DNA from: JBEKLJ01 sp050010255
GTDB taxonomy: Bacteria > Acidobacteriota > Terriglobia > Bryobacterales > Bryobacteraceae
Length of the DNA stretch: 8,359 nucleotides
Assembly (NCBI GenBank): GCA_050010255.1
Contig: JBEKLJ010000153.1
Location: 1-8,359 of the forward strand
Direction of reading: 5' to 3'
Shown here: positions 1 through 6,706 of the stretch, piece by piece
How the letters are laid out: every line of letters begins with the position of its first letter
Numbering within the stretch: the first letter of the stretch is position 1
Notes under the pieces: model-generated
What the model was told of the DNA's origin: nothing
Database searches by the model: none
The model's input: the letters and a program-made list of their open reading frames with translations, nothing else
Made by a program: the position numbers and the translations under genes

Positions 1-1726
1 CCATGCCGATGCCCCTCTCATCGGCACGGTGCCACTGGCCCCAACCGTTGCGCTCGGAAGCCTCCACGGCCGGGCCGTAGTGGTTCCCGGTGATATCGGT
101 GAGGGTTTGCGCGCCCAGCGGCCCAGTGTAGTTCTCGTAAGTGCCCCAGGACTGAAGCTCGATGCGAACCATCGTGTTCACGACTTGGGGGTCATGGCCG
201 AAGGTCAGGCGGGTCCACTCCTCGGCGATCTCGCTGGCGCTCAGATCGGGGTCCCACGCCAGCCGGCCGAAGCCGTAGAGATTGGCTTGGGAGAGGTGAT
301 GGCCGAACCAGTTGGCATCCAGGCCGGCGTTGGCGACGCCGACGAAGCCGCCAACCGGCCGGTGGAAGACGCGGCCGGCGACGAGCGCTTTCACCGGGGT
401 GCCCGGACGGCCGGCGTGCAGGTCGAAATCGAGCGCCTCCTTCCACATCGGTACCAGAAAGACCAGATGCCGCGCCTGGCCCATGTACTCCTGCGTGATT
501 TCGAGCTCGATTGCCTGGTTGGTCTTCTCCAGCGCGCCGAAGAGCGGCGAGGCCGGCTCGCGCACCTGAAAGTCGATTGGCCCATGCTTGATCTGGACGA
601 CAACGTTGTCCTCGAACTGCCCGTCCAGCCCGTGGAAGTTGTCATAAGCCGCCCGGGCCCGGTCGTTCTTCAGGTTGCGCCAGTCCATGTGGTGGTCGTA
701 GACGAATCCGCGGTAGAAGATGAGGCCGCCGTGCGGCTTGAGCGCCCGGGCGATGACGTTGGCCGCGTCGGCGTGCGTTCGGCCGTAAGCGGAGGGGCCC
801 AGACGGCCCTCCGAGTCCGCCTTGAGAACGAAGCCCCCGAGATCGGGTATGGCCCGGTAGATCTCCTCCACCTTGCTCTGCCACCACGCGGCGACCCGGG
901 GGTCCAAGGGGTCGAACGTGTCCAGGCCGCCGATGCTCTTCGGGCTGCTGAAATCGACGGAGACGGAGAGCCGCACGCCCCAGGGGCGGAAGACTGCGGC
1001 GATTCGAGCCAGTTGCGGGAGGAACTCGGCGGTGATGACGCGGGGATTGGCGTTGACGTTGTTCACCGTGCAGCCGTTGATGCCCAGCGAGGCCAGCATG
1101 CGGGCATAATCGCGCACGCGGCCGAGGTCGGCGCGAACGTTGTTCTTCTCGAAGAAGATGGACGGCCCGCCGTAACCGCGCTCGATGGTGCCGTCCAGGT
1201 TGTCCCAGTGGTTGACCCAGCGGACGGGCGCGTACGGAGCTTGCCTCTCGTCGAGCGCGGAGACCGATTCGCGCAGCGCGATCTTTCTGAGCAGGGCAAA
1301 GGCGCCGTAAAGGACGCCGCGATCGTTCGGCGCGGTGACGACGAGATAGCGGAGCCCCCCGGCCTCCACCGTCTTGAGCCAGTAACCATCTTCCGGAAGA
1401 TTCGCCGCCTCGAGGCGGATCGCCGGGGCCGCCGTTCGGATGGCGTCGAGCGTCCCGAGAACGATCGCGCTCTCCCCGGGCAAACGCGCCTCCATCCGTA
1501 AGGTCCGCCCAAGCATGCCCCGCAGGCCGCGGATCAGCTCCTGTTGCGCTGCCTTGACCACCACGGAATCGCCGAGGGCGGCCACGGCGGCGGGCAGCGC
1601 CTCATAGCGCTGTCTGGCGGCGCTGTCGTCGATCCGGGCGTAGCGAAGCCACGCGTCGTATCCGGTCTCGGCGTGGAGGGAGACCGCCAACGTGAGAGCA
1701 CCCACGAGCAGGCCCAGTATTCGCAT
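1..1726 (-). CDS. aguA: Secreted GH67 alpha-glucuronidase (partial, C-terminus off the left edge)
   Basis: This enzyme removes alpha-1,2-linked glucuronic or 4-O-methylglucuronic acid from the non-reducing end of xylo-oligosaccharides. Reading leftward from the ATG at 1726-1724, the frame is open for 575 codons to the window edge. Family hallmarks are GYDAWLRY just after the signal peptide, WVNHWDNLDGTIERGYGG from W170, NGCTVNNVNAN, LKADSEGRLGPSAYGR, GPIDFQVREP, ITQEYMGQARH and WHRADERGIGM near the edge. By alignment to the Cellvibrio japonicus enzyme (Glu292, Asp365, Glu393), E306 is the likely catalytic acid and D385 and E413 the base pair; the D-to-E spacing of 28 residues is identical. 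Residues 1-19 form a signal peptide (cleavage after SLHA), so this copy is probably periplasmic, unlike the cytosolic Geobacillus type. GH67 proteins usually run to about 700 residues, so roughly 120-150 are missing. It follows the URO-D-like gene after 34 nt. The family call is firm; the substrate is inferred from the family. Confidence 0.96.
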   Translation of the reverse strand, partial: MRILGLLVGALTLAVSLHAETGYDAWLRYARIDDSAARQRYEALPAAVAALGDSVVVKAAQQELIRGLRGMLGRTLRMEARLPGESAIVLGTLDAIRTAAPAIRLEAANLPEDGYWLKTVEAGGLRYLVVTAPNDRGVLYGAFALLRKIALRESVSALDERQAPYAPVRWVNHWDNLDGTIERGYGGPSIFFEKNNVRADLGRVRDYARMLASLGINGCTVNNVNANPRVITAEFLPQLARIAAVFRPWGVRLSVSVDFSSPKSIGGLDTFDPLDPRVAAWWQSKVEEIYRAIPDLGGFVLKADSEGRLGPSAYGRTHADAANVIARALKPHGGLIFYRGFVYDHHMDWRNLKNDRARAAYDNFHGLDGQFEDNVVVQIKHGPIDFQVREPASPLFGALEKTNQAIELEITQEYMGQARHLVFLVPMWKEALDFDLHAGRPGTPVKALVAGRVFHRPVGGFVGVANAGLDANWFGHHLSQANLYGFGRLAWDPDLSASEIAEEWTRLTFGHDPQVVNTMVRIELQSWGTYENYTGPLGAQTLTDITGNHYGPAVEASERNGWGQWHRADERGIGM

Positions 1727-1730
1727 TGTT

Positions 1731-1736
1731 CCTCCT
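1731..1736 (-). promoter_or_regulatory. Shine-Dalgarno site of the GH67 gene
   Basis: On the minus strand AGGAGG is followed by four bases (AACA) and then the ATG at 1726. This perfect match fixes the start that gives the full signal peptide. It also shows that the glucuronidase is translated from its own site in the 34-nt gap behind the URO-D-like gene, rather than by stop-start overlap. Confidence 0.9.
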
Positions 1737-1760
1737 GTCCAGTGCGGCTGCTGCGCGCCG

Positions 1761-2807
1761 TCAGCGCGCGACAGAGTAGGCGCTGACGACCTCCACCAGC
1801 GCGAGGATGTTGTCGCGCGGCATGCCCGGGCTGACTCCGCCGCCGACCGACAGGATGATGTTCACGCCCTCCGACTTGCGCAGAACGTCCAAGGCGGCGT
1901 CGCGCACTTGCTCGGGCGTGCCCCGCACCCCGATGTCCAGGGGCGCGACGTTGCCCATCAGACAGATCCCGTCACCGAGTTTCTGGCGCGCCTCGCACAG
2001 GTCTATCGTGTGGCTCCAGTTCAGGACATCGAAGCCGGCGCCGGCCAGGTCAGCCAGGAACGGACGCACGTTGGCGTCGTTGTGATAGACCTTGATCCAG
2101 CCGGCGGGAAAAGCCTCGCAGATCTGCCTGAGGTACGGGTGGGCGAACTCCAGGTACAGCTTCCGGGAGAGCATGCCGGGGATGTCGTCCAGCACGAAGA
2201 TGCCCTCGACCGCGTCGCCGATGGCCTGCGCCTGGGCCTCCAGCCAGGAGATCACCGTCCGGGTGGTCAACGCCAGCAGCTTGTGGACTCCCTCCGGGTT
2301 ATCCACCAGGTCCACCATGAGCTGAGTGAGGCCACGCAGGAAAGCGGCCACGCACAGCGGGCCGCGCGCGGTTGCCACGGGAATGGTGTGACCGGCGTCG
2401 CGGATCCGCGTTCTATGCAGTTGATAGCGGCGCAGCGCCAACGCCATCAGGCCATCGGTCCAGGGGTTCACGGGCTGGATCTGCTCGACGTCCTCCAACC
2501 GAACCAGGGTGGGAGACTGGGCCGGAGGCTGGTCGTGCAAGAAATGGACGCGGCAGCCGAGCGAGGAAGGTTCGACCGCCATGCCGTACTCGACCCACCA
2601 GGAGGGGAAAAAAATGACGTCGGGGAACTCGCGCGCGATGCGCAGGTTCGCCTGGAACCAGACCTCGGGGTCCAGGAAGTAGTCCAGGTGGCTCACGCCC
2701 ACATAACCCGGTATCCAGGGGCTATCTACGATAAGCGCCAGCGGGACGCGGTCTCCCGGACGGCCCTTGGCGGCGTGCTTGAACGTCTCCCACTGCTCGG
2801 GTCGCAT
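1761..2807 (-). CDS. URO-D-superfamily protein (COG0407-like), reaction unknown
   Basis: This is a 348-residue cytosolic protein of the uroporphyrinogen decarboxylase / corrinoid methyltransferase (MtaA, CmuA) superfamily, which has a TIM-barrel fold. Family landmarks are VLDDIPG at 205-211, the K-V-Y-H-N-D-A-N strand with H242 and D244, the MGNVAP turn at 284-289 and the SVGGGVSPGMP loop from 320. It is not haem HemE: no N-terminal RQAGR motif is present. Relative to MtaA/MtbA, the His-X-Cys zinc motif reads His-X-Asp and the late Cys position reads Gly, so standard thiol-methyltransferase chemistry is doubtful. No signal peptide or membrane segment is visible. A GTG at 2840-2838 would add 11 residues, but the ATG at 2807 has GAGGAG four bases upstream and is preferred. 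It is the first gene of the unit with the GH67 glucuronidase. The superfamily call is secure; the role is not. Confidence 0.9.
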   Translation of the reverse strand: MRPEQWETFKHAAKGRPGDRVPLALIVDSPWIPGYVGVSHLDYFLDPEVWFQANLRIAREFPDVIFFPSWWVEYGMAVEPSSLGCRVHFLHDQPPAQSPTLVRLEDVEQIQPVNPWTDGLMALALRRYQLHRTRIRDAGHTIPVATARGPLCVAAFLRGLTQLMVDLVDNPEGVHKLLALTTRTVISWLEAQAQAIGDAVEGIFVLDDIPGMLSRKLYLEFAHPYLRQICEAFPAGWIKVYHNDANVRPFLADLAGAGFDVLNWSHTIDLCEARQKLGDGICLMGNVAPLDIGVRGTPEQVRDAALDVLRKSEGVNIILSVGGGVSPGMPRDNILALVEVVSAYSVAR

Positions 2808-2811
2808 GGAT

Positions 2812-2817
2812 CTCCTC
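2812..2817 (-). promoter_or_regulatory. Shine-Dalgarno site deciding the URO-D-like start
   Basis: The minus strand reads GAGGAG, then ATCC, then the ATG at 2807. The alternative GTG start at 2840 has only AT-containing sequence and the CACTA/TAGTG repeat in front of it, with no purine-rich site. This is why the shorter, 348-residue product is annotated. Confidence 0.8.
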
Positions 2818-2837
2818 GGGTCGCTTCCCCAACCTTT

Positions 2838-2850
2838 CACTAGTGTAGTG
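2838..2850 (-). promoter_or_regulatory. Inverted repeat overlapping a possible -10 box of the URO-D/GH67 unit
   Basis: The minus strand reads CACTACACTAGTG, which is CACTA, a 3-nt spacer, then TAGTG: a perfect 5-bp inverted repeat. Inside it, TACACT (2847-2842) matches four of six bases of a sigma-70 -10 box. The -35 region 17 nt upstream (TTCGCC) is poor. Transcription from here would begin near 2835, leaving a leader of about 28 nt with the Shine-Dalgarno site in it. A repressor bound to the repeat would cover the promoter. This is a prediction from base patterns only. Confidence 0.3.
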
Positions 2851-2902
2851 GATGCCGCTGTCCCGGCGAAACAGCGCCGTAACCGCCGCGGTGGGCCCGC
2901 GG

Positions 2903-2968
2903 GCGGAGGCTGCCCCTCCCGCCCCCGCTCACTCTAGCACCGCGAAGAGGCTCGACTCGCGGAGGCTG
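2903..2968. repeat. Direct repeat GCGGAGGCTG, two copies in the divergent control region
   Basis: The 10-mer GCGGAGGCTG occurs exactly at 2903-2912 and again at 2959-2968, 56 bp apart centre to centre, between the two divergent genes. Two nearly in-phase copies (about five helical turns) could serve a DNA-binding protein, but in GC-rich DNA this may be chance. The second copy also contains the only purine-rich site upstream of the kinase GTG at 2979. Confidence 0.3.
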
Positions 2969-2978
2969 GCTTTTTCGT

Positions 2979-5900
2979 GTGTTGCGCGGCATCAGGTACA
3001 ATACTCCAACGGGGCTGAAGGTCGTGGGTCGCATCTGTCTGACGTGTGTGGCGGTGGTGTCGTTGGCATTACCCCTGCTGGCTGCGTCGCCGCGGCGCGG
3101 GCTGGAGGGCTATTCCCGGCGCGTGTGGCACGCTCAGGATGGCCTCCCGGAAGAGACGGTGCAGGCCTTCGCGCAGACGCCGGACCGGTATTTGTGGATC
3201 GGTACCACCGGCGGGCTGGTCCGTTTTGATGGCGCCCACTGGGTGGTTTTCGATCGTGAGAACACTCCAGCCTTCCGCGAGAACAGCGTTTTCTGGCTGA
3301 TGGCCGCGAAGGACGGCGGCCTGTGGATCGCCACCGACGGCGGCGGCCTGGTGCGCTACAGGAACGGGGTCTTCCGGTCCTATTCCGATAAGGAGGGCCT
3401 GACCAACGAGTTCGTTCGCACTGTCTATCAAGACCACAGCGGGACTGTCTGGGTGGGCACCGACGACGGTCTGTTCCGGGTAGTGGGCGACGCCCTGACG
3501 CGGGTGGACGGCCGCTCCGGCGTGCCAGCCATTGCCGTGCACGCGATCTACGAGGACAGTCAGGGGCGGCTCTGGGTGGGCGGCTCCTCGCTCCTGATGC
3601 TGAACGGGAATCGAGCGGCCGAATACCGCTTCCAGGGTGGATTCAGCGCCAACCGGATCAAGTCCATTCTCGAGACCAGGGATGGAACACTGTGGGTGGG
3701 CACCGTGTCCGGCCTGCAACGGATGGAGCGGCATGGGGCCGGCTTCGCCAGAGTGCCTGAGATCTCCAGCACTGTTCGGGTCCTCCGGGAGGACCGCGAC
3801 GGAACGCTCTGGATCGGCACCATCGGCGAGGGCATTTTCCGGTTTCGGGAGGGCCGATTCTCAAAGCTCACCGCGCCGGACTCTCTGCCCAGCGACACCG
3901 TGTTGTCCATATTCGAGGACACGGAGCGAAACGTCTGGGTGGGCACGCAGACGGGATTGCTGCGCTTGAGCAAGACGGCCGTTAGCACGTTCCCCCTCCC
4001 GGATGCGGCCGATTCGGACTTCAGCACGGTGTATCAGGACCGTGACGGCGCCCTGTGGGTGGCGAGCACGCGTCTGTTCCGGTTCGTCGGTGATGGAGCC
4101 GTTCCGCACCAGTTCCCCGGGCCTCTGGCCGGCATCAGAATCCGCAACCTCTTCCGCGACAGCGCCGGCGTGCTGTGGGTCGGGACAGACGGACATGGCG
4201 CCTTCCGCCTCAGCGGGCCGCAGCCCGTGCAATACACGAAGAAGCAGGGGTTGATCAACGACTTCATCCGCGTGTTCTGCGAGGGCCGGGATGGCAGCAT
4301 TTGGATCGGCACCGACGAGGGTATGAGCCGCTGGCGGCCGGAGGGCATCACCAATTATGGCGTCCGCGATGGCCTCAGCTACTTCAGCATCCGGGCGCTT
4401 CTGGAGGACCGCCGCGGAGACCTATGGATCGGGACCGAGAAGGGTGTGAGCCGGTTTCACGCGGGCGCCTTTGTCCGCGATGCCGTGGTCGAGCGGTTGC
4501 GAAGCGAGAAGGTGTGGGCGATCCATGAGGATCCCGAGGGCGGGTTGTGGTTCGGCACGCGAGGCGGCGGCCTGTTTCGCTGGAAGCTCGGAAAACTCAC
4601 CCTTTACACCAGCGCGCAAGGCCTCGCCAGCAACAGCATCTATCACATCCTCGAGGATCACAGCGGCACGTTCTGGATGAGCGGGCCCAACGGCATCTCC
4701 TCCGTGAGCCGCCGCGATCTGGACAGGATGTCGGAAGTGCCGTCTCACCGTCCCGCGGTCACGCTGTACGGGATTTCGGAGGGCATGGAGACAACCCAGA
4801 TGCACGGCGGCACTCAACCCGCCGGATCTCTGACAGCGCGCGGAGAAGTCTGGTTCCCGAGCAACAAAGGGCCAGTCCGGATCAGACCGGATTGGGCCAG
4901 GGGCGGCGATCTGCCCTCCGCCGTGATCGAGCGCGTGGTCGCGGACGGACGCCAGGTGCAGCCATCCGGCCAGCTCGTGTTGCCGCCCGGGGATGGAAAA
5001 CTGGAAATCTATTACAGCGCCATCCGCCTGCGGTCGCAGGAACGGGTTCGGTTCAGATACAAGCTGGAAGGCTTCGACCCAGATTGGACCGAAGCGTTTG
5101 GGCGCCGCGCGGCCTACTACACCAATCTTCCACCGGGCGAATACCGGTTCCGCGTCGCGGCTTTCGAGATGAGCGAGCCCCAGAGCGTGTCCGAGACAAC
5201 GGTGAGGATCGACTGGCAGCCGCACTTCTATCGCACCGCCTGGTTCTTCACCCTGTGTCTGGCGCTACTGCTGGCGGCGGCTTGGGGTGCTTACAGATTC
5301 CACTTGCGGCAGATCCACGCCCGCTTCGAGGGAGTGCTCGAAGAGCGCAGCCGGGTGGCCCGGGAGATGCACGACACGCTCATCCAGGGATGCGGCGCGG
5401 TTTCCGCCCTGCTGGAGGCCTCGTCCACGCTCGGGGACTCGGCGCCGGAGATGAGACAGGAGTTGCTGGATTGCGCCCGGGCCCAGGTGCGCACCACCAT
5501 CGACGAAGCCCGGCGGGCCGTGTGGAACCTGCGGCAGAAACCGGCGACGGGCGACGGCATCGGTTCGACGTTGTCGCAGATCGCCCAGCAGGTCAGCCTC
5601 GAATCCCGGATCCCCATCCTGTGTGAGACTGACGGCAAGCCCTCGGCTCTCGACCAGGAGGTCGAGCGCGAGCTTCTCATGGTGGCCCGCGAGGCGCTCC
5701 ACAACGCCGTGCAGCATGCGCGGCCGCGCAACGTGCAACTTCGTCTCTGCTTCGACCGGCGGAAGGTGCGCTTGCGCGTGGTTGACGATGGCTGCGGATT
5801 CGAGCTTGCCGGCGCGAACTCCCCGTCTAGCGACCACTACGGACTGGTCTGCATGCGCGAGCGGATCGAGCGATTGGGAGGGAGGTTTATCCTGCAGAGC

Positions 5901-5981
5901 AAGCCCGGCGAGGGGACGCAGATAGAAGTCGCAATTCCCTTGAGGAAGGCGGCGGAGGCGGCGTCTGGGGCCGGCGCATGA
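2979..5981 (+). CDS. Sensor histidine kinase with periplasmic double beta-propeller, Y_Y_Y domain and HisKA_3 core
   Basis: This is a transmembrane sensor that phosphorylates the response regulator encoded next to it. In order it has an N-terminal signal/anchor (hydrophobic 19-36), then 14 propeller motifs of the W-[IVF]-G-T-x-x-G type from W73 to W625, consistent with two seven-bladed propellers. A Y_Y_Y domain follows (about 670-735, starting near IYYSAIRL), then one membrane helix (about 754-774) and a short coiled linker. The HisKA_3 domain has phospho-acceptor H798 in REMHDTLIQG and the D799-xxx-Q803 phosphatase motif typical of the NarX/DesK group. The HATPase_c domain has an N-box with E905 and N909, D936-x-G938-x-G940, and the GLVCMRERIERLGG lid. 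No HAMP, PAS, receiver or AraC domain is present, so it is not a hybrid regulator. Start choice is uncertain: GTG 2979 has GGAGG 13 nt upstream, while GTG 3024 gives a compact 21-residue signal peptide. Confidence 0.93.
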   Translation: MLRGIRYNTPTGLKVVGRICLTCVAVVSLALPLLAASPRRGLEGYSRRVWHAQDGLPEETVQAFAQTPDRYLWIGTTGGLVRFDGAHWVVFDRENTPAFRENSVFWLMAAKDGGLWIATDGGGLVRYRNGVFRSYSDKEGLTNEFVRTVYQDHSGTVWVGTDDGLFRVVGDALTRVDGRSGVPAIAVHAIYEDSQGRLWVGGSSLLMLNGNRAAEYRFQGGFSANRIKSILETRDGTLWVGTVSGLQRMERHGAGFARVPEISSTVRVLREDRDGTLWIGTIGEGIFRFREGRFSKLTAPDSLPSDTVLSIFEDTERNVWVGTQTGLLRLSKTAVSTFPLPDAADSDFSTVYQDRDGALWVASTRLFRFVGDGAVPHQFPGPLAGIRIRNLFRDSAGVLWVGTDGHGAFRLSGPQPVQYTKKQGLINDFIRVFCEGRDGSIWIGTDEGMSRWRPEGITNYGVRDGLSYFSIRALLEDRRGDLWIGTEKGVSRFHAGAFVRDAVVERLRSEKVWAIHEDPEGGLWFGTRGGGLFRWKLGKLTLYTSAQGLASNSIYHILEDHSGTFWMSGPNGISSVSRRDLDRMSEVPSHRPAVTLYGISEGMETTQMHGGTQPAGSLTARGEVWFPSNKGPVRIRPDWARGGDLPSAVIERVVADGRQVQPSGQLVLPPGDGKLEIYYSAIRLRSQERVRFRYKLEGFDPDWTEAFGRRAAYYTNLPPGEYRFRVAAFEMSEPQSVSETTVRIDWQPHFYRTAWFFTLCLALLLAAAWGAYRFHLRQIHARFEGVLEERSRVAREMHDTLIQGCGAVSALLEASSTLGDSAPEMRQELLDCARAQVRTTIDEARRAVWNLRQKPATGDGIGSTLSQIAQQVSLESRIPILCETDGKPSALDQEVERELLMVAREALHNAVQHARPRNVQLRLCFDRRKVRLRVVDDGCGFELAGANSPSSDHYGLVCMRERIERLGGRFILQSKPGEGTQIEVAIPLRKAAEAASGAGA
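2997..3002 (+). promoter_or_regulatory. Possible -10 box for the kinase/regulator operon
   Basis: TACAAT matches five of six bases of the sigma-70 -10 consensus. No good -35 lies 16-18 nt upstream (TTCGTG at 2974-2979 is the best seen). If used, transcription would begin near 3009, which is inside the longest reading frame and would force the start at GTG 3024 instead of GTG 2979. Confidence 0.3.
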
Positions 5982-6610
5982 GCAAGCCTGAGAAGATCAG
6001 GGTGCTGGTGGTCGACGATCATCCCATCGTGCGTCTCGGGGTGGCGGCGATCATCAACGCCCAGCAGGACATGGAGGTTGTCGCCCAGACCGGCACGGGC
6101 CAGGAGGCGATCGAGCTGTTCGGGCGGCACAAGCCCGACGTGACGTTGATGGATCTTCGCCTGCCTGGGATGAGTGGTGTGGAAGCCATTCGGTCGATTC
6201 GCGAGGCCCACCCGCGCGCTCGTTTTGTGGTGCTCACCACCTACGAGGGGGACGAAGACATCCATCAGGCCCTGGCAGCGGGCGCCCAAGGGTACCTGGT
6301 CAAGGGCATGTCGCACGAAGCACTGGTGGACGCCCTGCGGCGAGTCCACGCCGGAACCCGGTTCCTGCCGCCGCCTGTGGCGCGCAGCCTGGCCGCGCGC
6401 ACGCCCAACTCGGAACTCAGTGTGCGCGAGCGCGAGGTGCTTTCGCTCATAGCCCAGGGCAGGAACAACAAGGAGATTGCCGCCACACTCGGCATTACCG
6501 AGGGCACGGTGAAGTGCCACGTGACAATGATCCTCAGCCGGCTGGGCGTGAGTGATCGCACGCAGGCGGTTGTGGCCGCGGTCCATCGCGGCATCGTGCA
6601 CATAGGTTGA
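5978..6610 (+). CDS. NarL/FixJ-family response regulator (REC plus LuxR-type HTH)
   Basis: This 210-residue DNA-binding regulator is the probable partner of the preceding kinase. The receiver domain occupies about 7-122, with the acidic pair D13-D14, phospho-acceptor D59 in LMDLRLPGMSG, switch residue T87 and conserved K109 in GYLVKGM. The LuxR/GerE helix-turn-helix lies at about 147-207, including LSVREREVLSLIAQG, the NNKEIAATLGI turn and the recognition region TEGTVKCHVTMILSRLGV. Its ATG overlaps the kinase stop codon (ATGA, 4 nt), indicating translational coupling and matched amounts of the two proteins. The length is normal and all key residues are intact. The targets are unknown; the nearest candidates are the palindrome just downstream at 6630-6643 and the divergent region upstream of the kinase. 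Confidence 0.97.
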   Translation: MSKPEKIRVLVVDDHPIVRLGVAAIINAQQDMEVVAQTGTGQEAIELFGRHKPDVTLMDLRLPGMSGVEAIRSIREAHPRARFVVLTTYEGDEDIHQALAAGAQGYLVKGMSHEALVDALRRVHAGTRFLPPPVARSLAARTPNSELSVREREVLSLIAQGRNNKEIAATLGITEGTVKCHVTMILSRLGVSDRTQAVVAAVHRGIVHIG

Positions 6611-6649
6611 GAGATTTTAATCTGCCTCTCTGACTTTAGTCAGAATCTC
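6611..6649 (+). repeat. Nested inverted repeat downstream of the response regulator
   Basis: Directly after the regulator stop codon lie an outer pair, GAGATT (6611-6616) and AATCTC (6644-6649), and an inner perfect pair, CTGAC and GTCAG around TTTA (6630-6643). In RNA these could stack into one stem with a 13-nt bulge on the 5' side. No U-tract follows, so a classic intrinsic terminator is unlikely. The inner part reads equally well as a protein-binding palindrome. Confidence 0.5.
6630..6643 (+). promoter_or_regulatory. Candidate operator: 14-bp palindrome CTGACTTTAGTCAG
   Basis: CTGAC and GTCAG flank TTTA with perfect symmetry of the arms. The centre (6636.5) lies about 42 bp upstream of the start predicted from the TATCAT -10 at 6667-6672, the standard position of a class II activator. 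LuxR-type response regulators bind inverted repeats, so the adjacent regulator is an obvious candidate. Binding is inferred, not shown. Confidence 0.4.
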
Positions 6650-6666
6650 ATTCCGCTGACCGGCCC

Positions 6667-6672
6667 TATCAT
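6667..6672 (+). promoter_or_regulatory. Possible -10 box of the TonB-receptor gene
   Basis: TATCAT matches five of six consensus bases. The -35 region (AATCTC or ATCTCA) is poor, as expected of an activator-dependent promoter. Transcription would begin near 6679, giving a leader of about 113 nt. A second weak pair (TTGCCA 6702-6707 with CATAGG 6724-6729) is an alternative and would exclude the small ORF at 6707. Confidence 0.3.
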
Positions 6673-6706
6673 CCAGCTAGACCTCGTGCAGGGAGTCCGG
6701 TTTGCC

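Noticed and set aside
29..1501. Long plus-strand open frame of 490 codons
   Set aside because: It is antisense to the GH67 gene, whose motifs are clear on the minus strand. Its translation has the low-complexity Val/Asp/Arg-rich look of a shadow frame in GC-rich DNA.
1761..2807. Annotation as haem-pathway uroporphyrinogen decarboxylase (hemE)
   Set aside because: The N-terminal RQAGR substrate-binding motif is absent and the context is sugar metabolism, so only superfamily membership is claimed.
1692..2843. Plus-strand open frame of 383 codons
   Set aside because: It lies antisense to the URO-D-like gene and shows no recognisable family motif.
2895..2904. GC palindrome GCCCGCGGGC in the divergent region
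   Set aside because: A ten-base GC-only palindrome is expected by chance in such GC-rich DNA, and it has no clear position relative to either promoter.
4547..5626. Second plus-strand frame of 359 codons inside the kinase
   Set aside because: It runs in another frame through the propeller and kinase core, and its Arg/Gly/Pro-rich product has no domain signature.
6611..6649. Intrinsic terminator after the response regulator
   Set aside because: A stem can be drawn, but the bases that follow (ATTCCGCTG) contain no U-tract, so it is reported only as an inverted repeat.
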